From Clostridia bacterium (lineage in GTDB: Bacteria; Bacillota; Clostridia; Christensenellales; Aristaeellaceae), in assembly GCA_016297535.1 (NCBI GenBank), contig JAEDGL010000090.1, positions 1 through 9,898 on the forward strand: a stretch of 9,898 nt of DNA, in the 5' to 3' direction. Each line of letters starts with the position of its first letter. The stretch's first letter is position 1. Shown here piece after piece: positions 1-6,435 of the stretch. The translations under genes were made by a program, and so were the position numbers. The notes beneath the pieces are model-generated. The model saw nothing but the letters and a program-made list of their open reading frames with translations. It had not been told where the DNA came from and made no database searches.

Positions 1-19
1 CCGGGGAGGAAACTGCGCT

Positions 20-709
20 ATGCAGCCGCAGAGCCAGAACACAGATGTTCACAAGATCATAACATCCGGCCAAATGGCGGACAAACGGGATTATATCAAT
101 TATGCGTATACGATGAAATCCAAAAAATGGTACTGGGTTGGGCGGAGAACCCAGGACATTGTTTTGTCGTTGCTGGCAATTGGCATTTTATGGCCTCTGC
201 TCATCCTTGTGGCTATTCTCATCTGGATCGACAGTCCCGGTGCAAGCCCGATTTTCTCACAGGTGCGCGTAGGCCGAAAGGGAAAGGAATTCAAATTTTT
301 GAAATTTCGCTCCATGGTTCCTGATGCCGAGGCAAAGCTGGAGCAATTGCTTGATCGGAATGAGATGGATGGGCCGGTATTCAAAATCAGGGATGATCCG
401 CGCATTACCCGTGTGGGGCGAGTGATTCGCAAGACGGGAATTGATGAACTGCCGCAACTTTTGAATATTTTGAAAGGCGATATGAGCATCGTTGGACCAC
501 GTCCCGCACTTCCAAGAGAGGTGGCGCAGTACAGCGAGTATGAGCAGCAGCGTTTGTGGGTTACGCCCGGATTAACCTGTTACTGGCAAATTCAGCCCCG
601 GCGAAATGAACTGAGCTTTGAAGAGTGGATGGAGCTGGATTTGAAATACATTCGGGAACGCAGTTTTACAGTCCCGGTGCAAGCCCGATTTTCTCACAGG
701 TGCGCGTAG
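20..709 (+). pseudogene. Undecaprenyl-phosphate sugar phosphotransferase, frameshifted by a tandem duplication
   Basis: The first 216 residues belong to the bacterial sugar transferase family (monotopic PglC/WcaJ-type enzymes), which move a phospho-sugar from a UDP-sugar to undecaprenyl phosphate at the inner membrane to begin capsule, exopolysaccharide or glycan synthesis. A hydrophobic segment lies at about residues 46-70, followed by the family motifs IDSPG (70-74), KFRSM (95-99), the catalytic Asp-Glu in DELPQLLN (D142, E143), and GDMSIVGPRP (153-162). The start is chosen because GGGGAGG lies about 10 bases upstream. At base 668 the frame shifts: the last 13 residues are out of frame and the natural tail (20 residues ending MEGE at 1167) is lost. 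Reading 20-667 joined to 1105-1167 gives an intact 236-residue protein of normal length for the short family members. The family is certain; whether the gene is truly broken depends on whether the duplication is real. Confidence 0.9.
231..667 (+). repeat. Tandem direct repeat, copy 1 (437 bp)
   Basis: Bases 231-667 are identical, base for base as far as I can read, to 668-1104. The unit starts ACAGTCCCGG and ends CGCAGTTTT. The two copies abut with nothing between them, and no microhomology is visible at the joint. 437 is 145 codons plus two bases, so each extra copy shifts the frame. Confidence 0.97.
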
Positions 710-1104
710 GCCGAAAGGGAAAGGAATTCAAATTTTTGAAATTTCGCTCCATGGTTCCTGATGCCGAGGCAAAGCTGGAGCAATTGCTTGATCGGAATGA
801 GATGGATGGGCCGGTATTCAAAATCAGGGATGATCCGCGCATTACCCGTGTGGGGCGAGTGATTCGCAAGACGGGAATTGATGAACTGCCGCAACTTTTG
901 AATATTTTGAAAGGCGATATGAGCATCGTTGGACCACGTCCCGCACTTCCAAGAGAGGTGGCGCAGTACAGCGAGTATGAGCAGCAGCGTTTGTGGGTTA
1001 CGCCCGGATTAACCTGTTACTGGCAAATTCAGCCCCGGCGAAATGAACTGAGCTTTGAAGAGTGGATGGAGCTGGATTTGAAATACATTCGGGAACGCAG
1101 TTTT
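668..1104 (+). repeat. Tandem direct repeat, copy 2 (437 bp)
   Basis: Exact second copy of 231-667, directly abutting it. After it the sequence continues CTGACGGATTGG into the native C-terminus of the sugar transferase. Confidence 0.97.
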
Positions 1105-1167
1105 CTGACGGATTGGAAAATTATTTTCCGCACCATATACACGGTTTTTGGGATGGAAGGGGAATAA
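668..1167 (+). pseudogene. Second copy of the sugar transferase catalytic part with the native C-terminus
   Basis: This stretch repeats bases 231-667 and then continues into the native tail of the sugar transferase, ending at TAA 1165-1167. It holds the catalytic motifs (KFRSM, DELPQ, VGPRP) and the normal C-terminal segment DWKIIFRTIYTVF, but not the N-terminal membrane anchor. An open frame reaches back to a GTG at 625, which lies inside the first copy in another frame and has no good ribosome binding site. Translation as a separate protein is therefore unlikely. I read it as the 3' half of the same gene displaced by the duplication. Confidence 0.8.
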
Positions 1168-1197
1168 GTGGATTTTGAATCCACTTCACAACATGGC

Positions 1198-1231
1198 AAA
1201 AAGCACGCCTGTGGCGATCTTCTATACCGGG
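1198..1231 (-). repeat. 34-bp dispersed repeat, copy A
   Basis: Read on the minus strand this is CCCGG, six variable bases, AGATCGCCACAGGC, one variable base, TGCTTTTT. It matches 6230-6263 at 30 of 34 positions without gaps. At the other locus this sequence forms the 3' end of a structured RNA candidate; here only this tail is present, preceded on the minus strand by the hairpin at 1239-1258. Confidence 0.7.
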
Positions 1232-1238
1232 CGATACG

Positions 1239-1260
1239 AAGGCCGCTACGGCGGCCTTTT
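1239..1260 (+). terminator. Hairpin terminator after the sugar transferase
   Basis: An 8-bp stem AAGGCCGC / GCGGCCTT closes a TACG loop (1247-1250), followed by TTTTGG. A second small hairpin, GTGGATT-TTG-AATCCAC, sits right after the stop codon at 1168-1184. Together they are placed to end the sugar transferase transcript. The T-run is short, so it may be a leaky terminator. Confidence 0.6.
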
Positions 1261-1334
1261 GGTTTGTCATCAAAGTTGTCTATGGCGAACATTACCAATG
1301 GGATAAAAAACTTGCGTGCATGGTGATGGCTTTC

Positions 1335-1371
1335 AAAAAAGTCGGAAGGTTTGCATCCCTCCGACTTTTTT
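1335..1371. terminator. Bidirectional rho-independent terminator between convergent genes
   Basis: The arms AAAAAAGTCGG (1335-1345) and CCGACTTTTTT (1361-1371) pair perfectly, and the stem extends further inwards with one mismatch around the loop TTTGCATC. With A-runs on one side and T-runs on the other it works in both directions, fitting its place between the rightward sugar transferase and the leftward fucA-fucI operon. A further palindrome, CAGACAA-AC-TTGTCTG, lies at 1393-1408. Confidence 0.85.
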
Positions 1372-1468
1372 GAAGCTTTAACAGCCTATGGGCAGACAAA
1401 CTTGTCTGTCCGGCTTTTGTTTGTCTTTGGTGTACAGTGCCGGTTTCGACCGTCAGTGAAAATGGCAA

Positions 1469-3241
1469 TTACAGCTTGCCGTACAGCGGGCCGTAATGCT
1501 TGCAGGCGGCATAATCCGCGGCCTGCGTATCCTGCGTGCCAAAAGCCGACCAGCTGTGCGGGCGGTATACCTTACCGGCGGGCACGTTGTGCATGGTTAC
1601 GGGAATGCGCAGCATCGAACACAGGGTGATGATTTCTGCGCCTACATGACCGTACACGGTTACGCCATGGTTTGCACCCCAGTTGGCCATTACGCTGTAT
1701 ACATCGGTAAAGGCGCCTTCTCCGGTAAGCCGGGGAGCAAACCAGGTGGTGGGCCAGGTGGGATCGGTGCGCTGATCCAGCACCTGGTGGACTTCCTCCG
1801 GCAGGATAACGGTGCTGCCCTCGGCGATCTGGATGCACAGGCCAACGCCCTCCACAATGTTGGTGCGAATCATGGTTACAGGCATTTCGGCCTGGGTTTT
1901 GAAGTGGCTGGAGAATCCGCCGCCGCGGAAATACTGATAGTTGGCGCGGCACCAGTCGGTTGCCTTCAAACAGGCATCAATATCCATCTGCGTCATTTCC
2001 CAGAAAGGCTTCATCTTGCCGCCGGCTGCACCGGTGCAGTCCAAAGCGGTTGCGCCGGAGTTGATGAGGTGGATAAATCCGTCCTTTGCGGAGCCCTCGG
2101 GCTTCCAGCCGGTTACGCGTTTCACAGCTTCAGGACTCCAGTAAGTGCGCACATCGTGGAAACAGGGCGCTGTATTGGTAATCAGCGTGCCCAGCAGCAT
2201 GGCGATTCCGTTCATGGTATCATTTTCGGTGGCAAAGGGAGTGGGCTGCTTGGGACCGTTCCAGTCGAAGGTAGAGGCCATGATGGCTTCGGTAAAATCG
2301 CCGTTGGGCAGCCAGTCCGTCCATTGACGCTGTCCCTGGAAGCCGCCGGCAACAGCGTTCTTGCCCAGCGCTTCCTCGTGCCAGCCAAGCTCGTCCAGCT
2401 TTGGATTGCCATACAGAATATCGCGCACAATCAGGGAGAGCTTGGCGATAAACTCCCAATCCTTGTTTGCAGGCACAACCTTGGATTTGGTAATGATGCC
2501 GGGCAAATCCTTGCCTTCGTTGCAATCAAAGCCTTCTTTGCAGTTATCCCTGATCCAGGCAAGCGCTTTTTCGTATTCATCCTTATCATAAATTTCCAGC
2601 GTAATGCGGCGCAGCAACTCGGTCATATCTACCCATTCCGCACGAAGGCCCAGATATTTCTGCAGCATCTGCGTATCGCAGAACGATCCCATAATTCCCA
2701 TGGAAACGCCGCCGATGTTGACATAAGCCTTGTTCTTCATCCAGCCAACCGCAACGGCGCAGCGGGCAAAGCGAAGCAGCTTTTCTGCAACGTCCTCGGG
2801 CACGGTGTGATCTCCCATATCCTGCACGTCGTGTCCGTAAATGGAAAAGGCGGGCAGCCCCTTCTGGGCATAGGCGGCCAGAACGGCAGCCAGATATACT
2901 GCGCCGGGGCGTTCGGTACCGTTAAATCCCCACACGGCCTTGATGGTGGCGGGGTTCATGTCAAAGGTTTCCATGCCGTAGCACCAGCAGGGAGTAACGG
3001 TTAACGTAGCGACCACGTTTTGCGTGGAGAAAAATTCCTCGCATTGGGCAGCCTCCGCTCCTCCGCCGATGGTGCAGGGGCTGATGACCACCTGCACGGG
3101 CGTACCGTCGGGATAGCGAAGGGTTTCCATAAGCGCCTTGGCGGCCTTTGCCAGCCCCATGATCTGTTCTTCCAGTCCTTCGCGGATGCCGCCCCAGCGG
3201 CCGTCGATGGTGGGTCGGATGCCAATTCGCGGATACAGCAT
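1469..3241 (-). CDS. fucI: L-fucose isomerase
   Basis: It converts L-fucose to L-fuculose (and typically D-arabinose to D-ribulose) in the cytoplasm, using Mn2+. The protein has 590 residues, almost the same as the E. coli enzyme (591). It begins with YPRIGIRPTIDGR (residues 3-15). The metal ligands known from the E. coli enzyme are all present in matching context: E339 in ATEND, D363 in FHDVRTYW, and H525 in WGANHG. AGGFQGQRQWTD (298-309) and STFDWNG (323-329) are also family hallmarks. The start at 3241 is preferred over an upstream in-frame start at 3295 because GAGGAGG lies 9 bases upstream and the family N-terminus begins here. It starts one base after the fucA stop, so the two are cotranscribed and probably translationally coupled. 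Confidence 0.96.
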   Translation of the reverse strand: MLYPRIGIRPTIDGRWGGIREGLEEQIMGLAKAAKALMETLRYPDGTPVQVVISPCTIGGGAEAAQCEEFFSTQNVVATLTVTPCWCYGMETFDMNPATIKAVWGFNGTERPGAVYLAAVLAAYAQKGLPAFSIYGHDVQDMGDHTVPEDVAEKLLRFARCAVAVGWMKNKAYVNIGGVSMGIMGSFCDTQMLQKYLGLRAEWVDMTELLRRITLEIYDKDEYEKALAWIRDNCKEGFDCNEGKDLPGIITKSKVVPANKDWEFIAKLSLIVRDILYGNPKLDELGWHEEALGKNAVAGGFQGQRQWTDWLPNGDFTEAIMASTFDWNGPKQPTPFATENDTMNGIAMLLGTLITNTAPCFHDVRTYWSPEAVKRVTGWKPEGSAKDGFIHLINSGATALDCTGAAGGKMKPFWEMTQMDIDACLKATDWCRANYQYFRGGGFSSHFKTQAEMPVTMIRTNIVEGVGLCIQIAEGSTVILPEEVHQVLDQRTDPTWPTTWFAPRLTGEGAFTDVYSVMANWGANHGVTVYGHVGAEIITLCSMLRIPVTMHNVPAGKVYRPHSWSAFGTQDTQAADYAACKHYGPLYGKL

Positions 3242-3242
3242 G

Positions 3243-3926
3243 TTACTTTTCCTCCTCAGAGTATTTTTTGTAGCCGGGATGCCTGCCGGTAACATGATAA
3301 TAATTTTCTCTTAAATCCAGCAGCTGGTCGATTTTGGGACGGGGAATTTCCTGCGCGCCGCCCAGCAGATGAGCCACAAGACTGATTTTGGCGTACAGCT
3401 CCAGCGTTTCCATGCGGTAGTAGGCGGTGAGCAGATCGCAGCCCATGGTGAGTGCGCCGTGATTTTGCAACAGCAGAACATCGTGTTCTTTCACATACGG
3501 GGCGATGGCCTCCGGCACCTCGTAGGTAGAGGGCGTGCCGTAGGGCGTAACGGGAATGGAGCCAATGGCAATAACGGTTTCAATCATGCTGTACTGGTCA
3601 AGCGGCTTGTTAGCCACGGCAAAGCCGGTGGATGCTGGCGGATGGGCATGCACCACAGCGCCGACGTCCTCGCGTTCCTCGTAACAGCGCATATGCATTT
3701 TCATCTCGCTGGAGGGCTTGTACCCCTCAGGGCCTTCCAGCACATTCATCGCTGCGTCCACACGAATCAGCTTGTCCGGCGTGATCATGGATTTGCTGAT
3801 CCCACTGGGCGTAATCCACCAGGTGCCATCGCTGTTTTTGACCGATACGTTTCCGTCGTTCGCGGCCACCCAGCCAAGCTGCCACATTTTGTGACAGACA
3901 TCACAGATTTGTTCTTTGATATCCAT
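3243..3926 (-). CDS. fucA: L-fuculose-1-phosphate aldolase (class II aldolase/adducin family)
   Basis: It cleaves L-fuculose 1-phosphate to dihydroxyacetone phosphate and L-lactaldehyde with a Zn2+ ion. The 227-residue protein carries GNVSVK (25-30), TPSG (39-42), the catalytic Glu in SSEMKMH (E74), the zinc ligands H93 and H95 in VHAHPP, and H156 in QNHGA, each one residue off the E. coli FucA numbering. The start at 3926 is chosen because AAGGAGG lies 8 bases upstream; the frame is open further up but lacks a site. It is the first gene of a leftward operon, with fucI directly after it. Related members act on rhamnulose- or ribulose-phosphates, but the fucI and fucU partners make fuculose phosphate the likely substrate. 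Confidence 0.93.
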   Translation of the reverse strand: MDIKEQICDVCHKMWQLGWVAANDGNVSVKNSDGTWWITPSGISKSMITPDKLIRVDAAMNVLEGPEGYKPSSEMKMHMRCYEEREDVGAVVHAHPPASTGFAVANKPLDQYSMIETVIAIGSIPVTPYGTPSTYEVPEAIAPYVKEHDVLLLQNHGALTMGCDLLTAYYRMETLELYAKISLVAHLLGGAQEIPRPKIDQLLDLRENYYHVTGRHPGYKKYSEEEK

Positions 3927-3993
3927 AGAGCGTTCCTCCTTAGATTTCAAGCCGGTAAGTCTATTTTGTTTCGCACCATAGATGAACAAATAC

Positions 3994-3999
3994 AGTATA
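3994..3999 (-). promoter_or_regulatory. Candidate -10 element of the fucA-fucI promoter
   Basis: The minus strand reads TATACT here, about 70 bases before the fucA start. No good -35 box lies 16-18 bases upstream; that place is occupied by one of two CGCTTGTG repeats. This arrangement is typical of a promoter that needs an activator, here probably the neighbouring AraC-type protein. Confidence 0.45.
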
Positions 4000-4000
4000 C

Positions 4001-4036
4001 CGCTTGTGTTTGATTTTCGCTTGTGCTATCATAGCA
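4001..4036. promoter_or_regulatory. Candidate operator region of the divergent fucose promoters
   Basis: CGCTTGTG occurs twice as a perfect direct repeat (4001-4008 and 4018-4025), 17 bases apart. It overlaps a 13-bp perfect palindrome TGCTAT-C-ATAGCA (4024-4036). AraC-family proteins usually bind paired direct half-sites, so the direct repeat is the better candidate for the local regulator; the palindrome may serve another, dimeric regulator. Confidence 0.45.
4004..4032 (+). promoter_or_regulatory. Candidate promoter of the regulator-fucU operon
   Basis: TTGTGT (4004-4009) and TATCAT (4027-4032) are separated by 17 bases, about 50 bases before the regulator's start. A second possible pair, TTGTGC (4021-4026) and TACAAT (4045-4050) with 18 bases between, lies just downstream. 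The elements overlap the CGCTTGTG repeats, allowing autoregulation. Confidence 0.5.
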
Positions 4037-4081
4037 AATAGTAGTACAATATTCACCTTTTGGCGTTTGGAGGTTGCAGTT

Positions 4082-4969
4082 TTGAAACTCTTGCGCTATC
4101 ATGAAGCCAGGCAGCGTGGCACAATTGATTTTCCATTGGAATACCACTACCTGAATGTGCATCACCCCAGATATCAGATGCCCTATCACTGGCACGAGGA
4201 ATATGAAATTCTGTATGTGCTTACGGGCGTTTTTGAAATGACGCTGGACGATGAGACGGTTACGCTTGGCTCGGGAGATACGGCGTTTATCGCCGCAGGC
4301 AGCCTGCACGGTGGTGTGCCGCACGATTGTACGTACGAATGCGTGGTGTTTGATATGCGCCTGCTGCTAAAATGCAACGATCACTGCAAGCAGCAGGTGG
4401 GGGAAATCCTGCACAGAAAGCTGGCTCTGAAAAGCTGCTTTCGCTGCGATGACCGCGAAATTCTTCCTACCATTCCGCCTATGTTTGAGGCATTGCGCAC
4501 CCAATGCGCCGGCTGGGAGCTGATTACGCTGGGATGCCTGTTCAGGTTCCTTGGCGAATGTCTTAAGTACAACGCCTATCAGCCGCTGGATCCCGCAACG
4601 CATTGCGACGATAAACGGGTTTTGCAGCTGAAAACCGTTTTTGAGATGATTGAAAACGATTATACCCAGCCGCTCACGCTTGATCAAATGTCCAACGCCG
4701 TGCACATGACGCCCAAGTACTTCTGCCGTTTTTTCAAGGCGGCCACCCATCGCACGCCGATTGACTATTTAAATTATTACCGTATCGAAGCCGCCTGCTA
4801 CGAGCTGGCTGCTACGGACAAGAACATCACGGAAGTGGCCCTGGACGTTGGTTTTTCCAATTCCAGTTACTTTATCCGTTTGTTCCGTAAATACAAGGGA
4901 ATTACGCCCGGCAAATATCTGTCTACCATACGTAAAACCAACCAACAAGGAGGAAAGAAAAATGCTTAA
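4082..4969 (+). CDS. AraC-family transcriptional regulator of the fucose locus
   Basis: The 295-residue protein has the standard two-part layout. The N-terminal cupin domain includes PYHWHEEYEILYVLTG (34-49) and GDTAFIAAGSLHG (65-77), which usually binds the sugar effector. The C-terminal double helix-turn-helix starts near residue 193: LTLDQMSNAVHMTPKYFCRF (199-218) is the first helix-turn-helix and ITEVALDVGFSNSSYFIRLF (249-268) the second. A TTG start at 4082 is chosen because GGAGG lies 8 bases upstream; the ATG-like upstream part of the frame (from 4004) overlaps the promoter and lacks a binding site. It is divergent from fucA-fucI and overlaps fucU by 8 bases. By position it should control both arms, sensing fucose, fuculose or a phosphorylated intermediate; the effector cannot be read from sequence. 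Confidence 0.92.
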   Translation: MKLLRYHEARQRGTIDFPLEYHYLNVHHPRYQMPYHWHEEYEILYVLTGVFEMTLDDETVTLGSGDTAFIAAGSLHGGVPHDCTYECVVFDMRLLLKCNDHCKQQVGEILHRKLALKSCFRCDDREILPTIPPMFEALRTQCAGWELITLGCLFRFLGECLKYNAYQPLDPATHCDDKRVLQLKTVFEMIENDYTQPLTLDQMSNAVHMTPKYFCRFFKAATHRTPIDYLNYYRIEAACYELAATDKNITEVALDVGFSNSSYFIRLFRKYKGITPGKYLSTIRKTNQQGGKKNA

Positions 4970-5399
4970 AGGAGTACCTGCCATCATCCCCCCTGCATTG
5001 CTGAAAATACTGTGCGAAATGGGGCACGGAGACGAAATTACCATTGGTGATGCCAACTTTCCCGGCTGCTCCCTGTGCGACAGAGTCATTCGAATGGATG
5101 GCCACGGCGTACCCGAAATTCTGGACGCCATCCTCAGCCTGATGCCGCTGGATCAGTACACAGAGCATCCTGCCGCGCTGATGCAGGTGGTTCCGGGGGA
5201 CAGGACGGAAACACCAATCTGGGAAAACTACAAGCAAATTTTAGGCAAACATGAGGAACGCGGCGCGGAGTGCCTGGAGCAAATCGAACGGTTTGCTTTC
5301 TATGACCGTGTGAGGGAAAAAAGCTATGCGGTGATCATGAGCGGCGAAAAAGCGACCTATGCCAACATTATTCTCAAAAAGGGAGTCATCAAACAATAA
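4962..5399 (+). CDS. fucU: L-fucose mutarotase (RbsD/FucU family)
   Basis: FucU proteins interconvert the alpha and beta anomers of L-fucose, speeding entry of the sugar into the isomerase step. The 145-residue length fits (E. coli about 140). Family motifs are LKGVPAIIPPALLKIL near the start, MGHGDEI with the catalytic-type histidine H22, DANFP (30-34), and the C-terminal SGEKATYANIILKKGVI (127-143). The start at 4962 has AAGGAGG 7 bases upstream, inside the end of the regulator gene; the two genes overlap by 8 bases, so they share a transcript and fucU is probably translationally coupled. RbsD (ribose pyranase) is the near relative, but the neighbours favour fucose. Confidence 0.9.
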   Translation: MLKGVPAIIPPALLKILCEMGHGDEITIGDANFPGCSLCDRVIRMDGHGVPEILDAILSLMPLDQYTEHPAALMQVVPGDRTETPIWENYKQILGKHEERGAECLEQIERFAFYDRVREKSYAVIMSGEKATYANIILKKGVIKQ

Positions 5400-5433
5400 C
5401 TCCCATCGAATCGAAAATCCATTTCAAACCTTT

Positions 5434-5478
5434 GACCGCAGTTTCATTGATGAAAAGAATGTGACAGCGGTCTTTTTT
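5434..5478 (+). terminator. Terminator after fucU
   Basis: GACCGC (5434-5439) pairs with GCGGTC (5467-5472) and is followed directly by six T (5473-5478). The 27-base interior contains a second short stem, TTTCA / TGAAA, so the structure may be a stacked hairpin. It lies 35 bases after the fucU stop. The rest of the gap to 5622 shows no gene I can support. Confidence 0.55.
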
Positions 5479-5622
5479 CTACGCCATGCATCTTTGCCGG
5501 GCGGGATGCTTTTGAGAAAGGATAAGGTACAACGGAAAAGACGCCGCATGCAGGCCTTGACAGAGCGGCTTGGAATTACCGTAGCTTTTCAGCCACATAG
5601 AGGTATGTTGTTTTCGTCAGCC

Positions 5623-6174
5623 TTATTGAAGTGTGCGCGGCTTCATCAGCTGCTGGATCAGCACAAATACACCTGCTGCCAGCAGAAAATCGCCCACGCT
5701 TGCTACGCCGGGGGAGAGAATGGTTACCGGGATGGTATCCCCTAAAAACCACAGCGGCGCACCGTACTCTACCAGCGCATACTCGTACAGCTGCCCCGAT
5801 TGAACATCCGCAATGAATTTTGAAAACAGGGCGTTTTCGTAAATCACCGGACTAACCGGCATGCGAAATCCGTTTGCGGCCATCGCTGCCAGATTGCATC
5901 CGCTTGCCAGGGCGATCAGGCCGCTTGCCAAACGATGCTGCCGGTTGAGAAAGCAAAATAAAAACAGCAGGGCGTACTGCACGAGTACCTCCGCCGCAAG
6001 CCAGTTCCACGCGTCGCCGAAAAGCCGCTGCCACAGCGGTATCGCGGCTTCCAGCAAAAAGGCCAGCACGGGTAAGGAAACCCCTCGCAGCGGCGCCTGC
6101 AGATAATTCGACAGCCGTCCGCCGCGGAAATAGCCAATCAGCACCGCCGCTGCCAGCACCCAAATAAGGATCAT
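5623..6174 (-). CDS. DUF5317-like integral membrane protein
   Basis: A 183-residue, very hydrophobic protein with about five membrane segments (roughly residues 1-16, 32-46, 60-76, 83-100 and 158-176). It shows features I associate with the DUF5317 family of Clostridia: an early GGRL (18-21), NGFRMPVS (101-108), LGDTIPV (144-150) and SVGDFLLAAG (159-168). The function of this family is not known. I chose ATG 6174, with AAAGGCGG about 10 bases upstream; a longer frame to 6273 would run into the structured RNA candidate and gives a non-family N-terminus. It follows the HD-GYP gene in the same direction, and proteins of this type often neighbour HD-GYP genes, so a role in the same signalling unit is possible. 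The family call is from remembered motifs. Confidence 0.75.
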   Translation of the reverse strand: MILIWVLAAAVLIGYFRGGRLSNYLQAPLRGVSLPVLAFLLEAAIPLWQRLFGDAWNWLAAEVLVQYALLFLFCFLNRQHRLASGLIALASGCNLAAMAANGFRMPVSPVIYENALFSKFIADVQSGQLYEYALVEYGAPLWFLGDTIPVTILSPGVASVGDFLLAAGVFVLIQQLMKPRTLQ

Positions 6175-6208
6175 TCCTGTCCATCCGCCTTTCTGCAAAA
6201 ACCCCAGT

Positions 6209-6219
6209 AGGCTTACGCT
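6209..6219. repeat. 11-bp direct repeat, left flank of the RNA element
   Basis: AGGCTTACGCT occurs here and again at 6425-6435. The two copies abut the two ends of the 205-bp element at 6220-6424 exactly, like a target-site duplication. Confidence 0.7.
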
Positions 6220-6424
6220 CAGAGCATCGAAAAAGCATGCCTGTGGCGATCTTTTCTGCCGGGAATGCACCATTTGCCTATTCGCCTACGGTTCGCCGGG
6301 TGGCAAATGGTGTAAGGGAAGCCTTGCAGCGCAAGGCTTCCGAGCTCACCGCACATGTCGCTGGGCCCGGAACAAGAGTCGGAGGGTTGCAGCTCCACCT
6401 GCCAGAGGGTTTATCGACAGCCTG
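6220..6424 (-). ncRNA. Structured RNA candidate, about 205 nt (possibly a raiA-motif RNA)
   Basis: Read on the minus strand, the ends pair as CAGGCUGUCGAUAAA (6424-6410) with UUUUUCGAUGCUCUG (6234-6220), with G-U pairs and few mismatches. Inside are GGAG/CUCC around CUGCAACC; a perfect 11-bp hairpin GGAAGCCTTGC / GCAAGGCTTCC with a 3-base loop (6317-6341); a second 11-bp stem CACCATTTGCC / GGCAAATGGTG (6268-6278 with 6302-6312); and a possible CCGGG/CCCGG long-range helix. This density of stems with no coding sense argues for a functional RNA rather than spacer. Phrases such as GAGCTGCAACCCTCCGACT and CCGGGCCCAGCGACATGT remind me of the raiA motif RNA common in Firmicutes, but this is from memory. 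It lies just after the HD-GYP stop codon, before the DUF5317-like gene. Confidence 0.55.
6230..6263 (-). repeat. 34-bp dispersed repeat, copy B
   Basis: Matches 1198-1231 at 30 of 34 positions. Here it is the 3' end of the structured RNA candidate, including the T-run that closes its outer stem. Confidence 0.7.
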
Positions 6425-6435
6425 AGGCTTACGCT
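6425..6435. repeat. 11-bp direct repeat, right flank of the RNA element
   Basis: Second copy of AGGCTTACGCT (other copy 6209-6219). On the minus strand it contains the TAA stop codon of the HD-GYP gene (6431-6429). Confidence 0.7.

Noticed and set aside
1496..3004. 502-codon open frame on the plus strand
   Set aside because: It is antisense to fucI, whose family, length, catalytic residues and ribosome binding site are clear; the long open frame is a side effect of its codon use.
3369..4013. 214-codon open frame on the plus strand
   Set aside because: Antisense to fucA and running into the promoter region; no recognisable motifs.
3985..4036. CcpA cre site in the fucose control region
   Set aside because: Several ACAAGCG-like stretches were compared with the cre consensus but each misses too many key positions.
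5359..5745. 128-codon plus-strand frame crossing the gap after fucU
   Set aside because: It overlaps the end of fucU and the end of the DUF5317-like gene, contains the terminator, and has no supported start or motif.
6220..6424. SRP RNA, 6S RNA, FMN, cobalamin or c-di-GMP riboswitch
   Set aside because: The conserved cores of these RNAs as I know them are not present.
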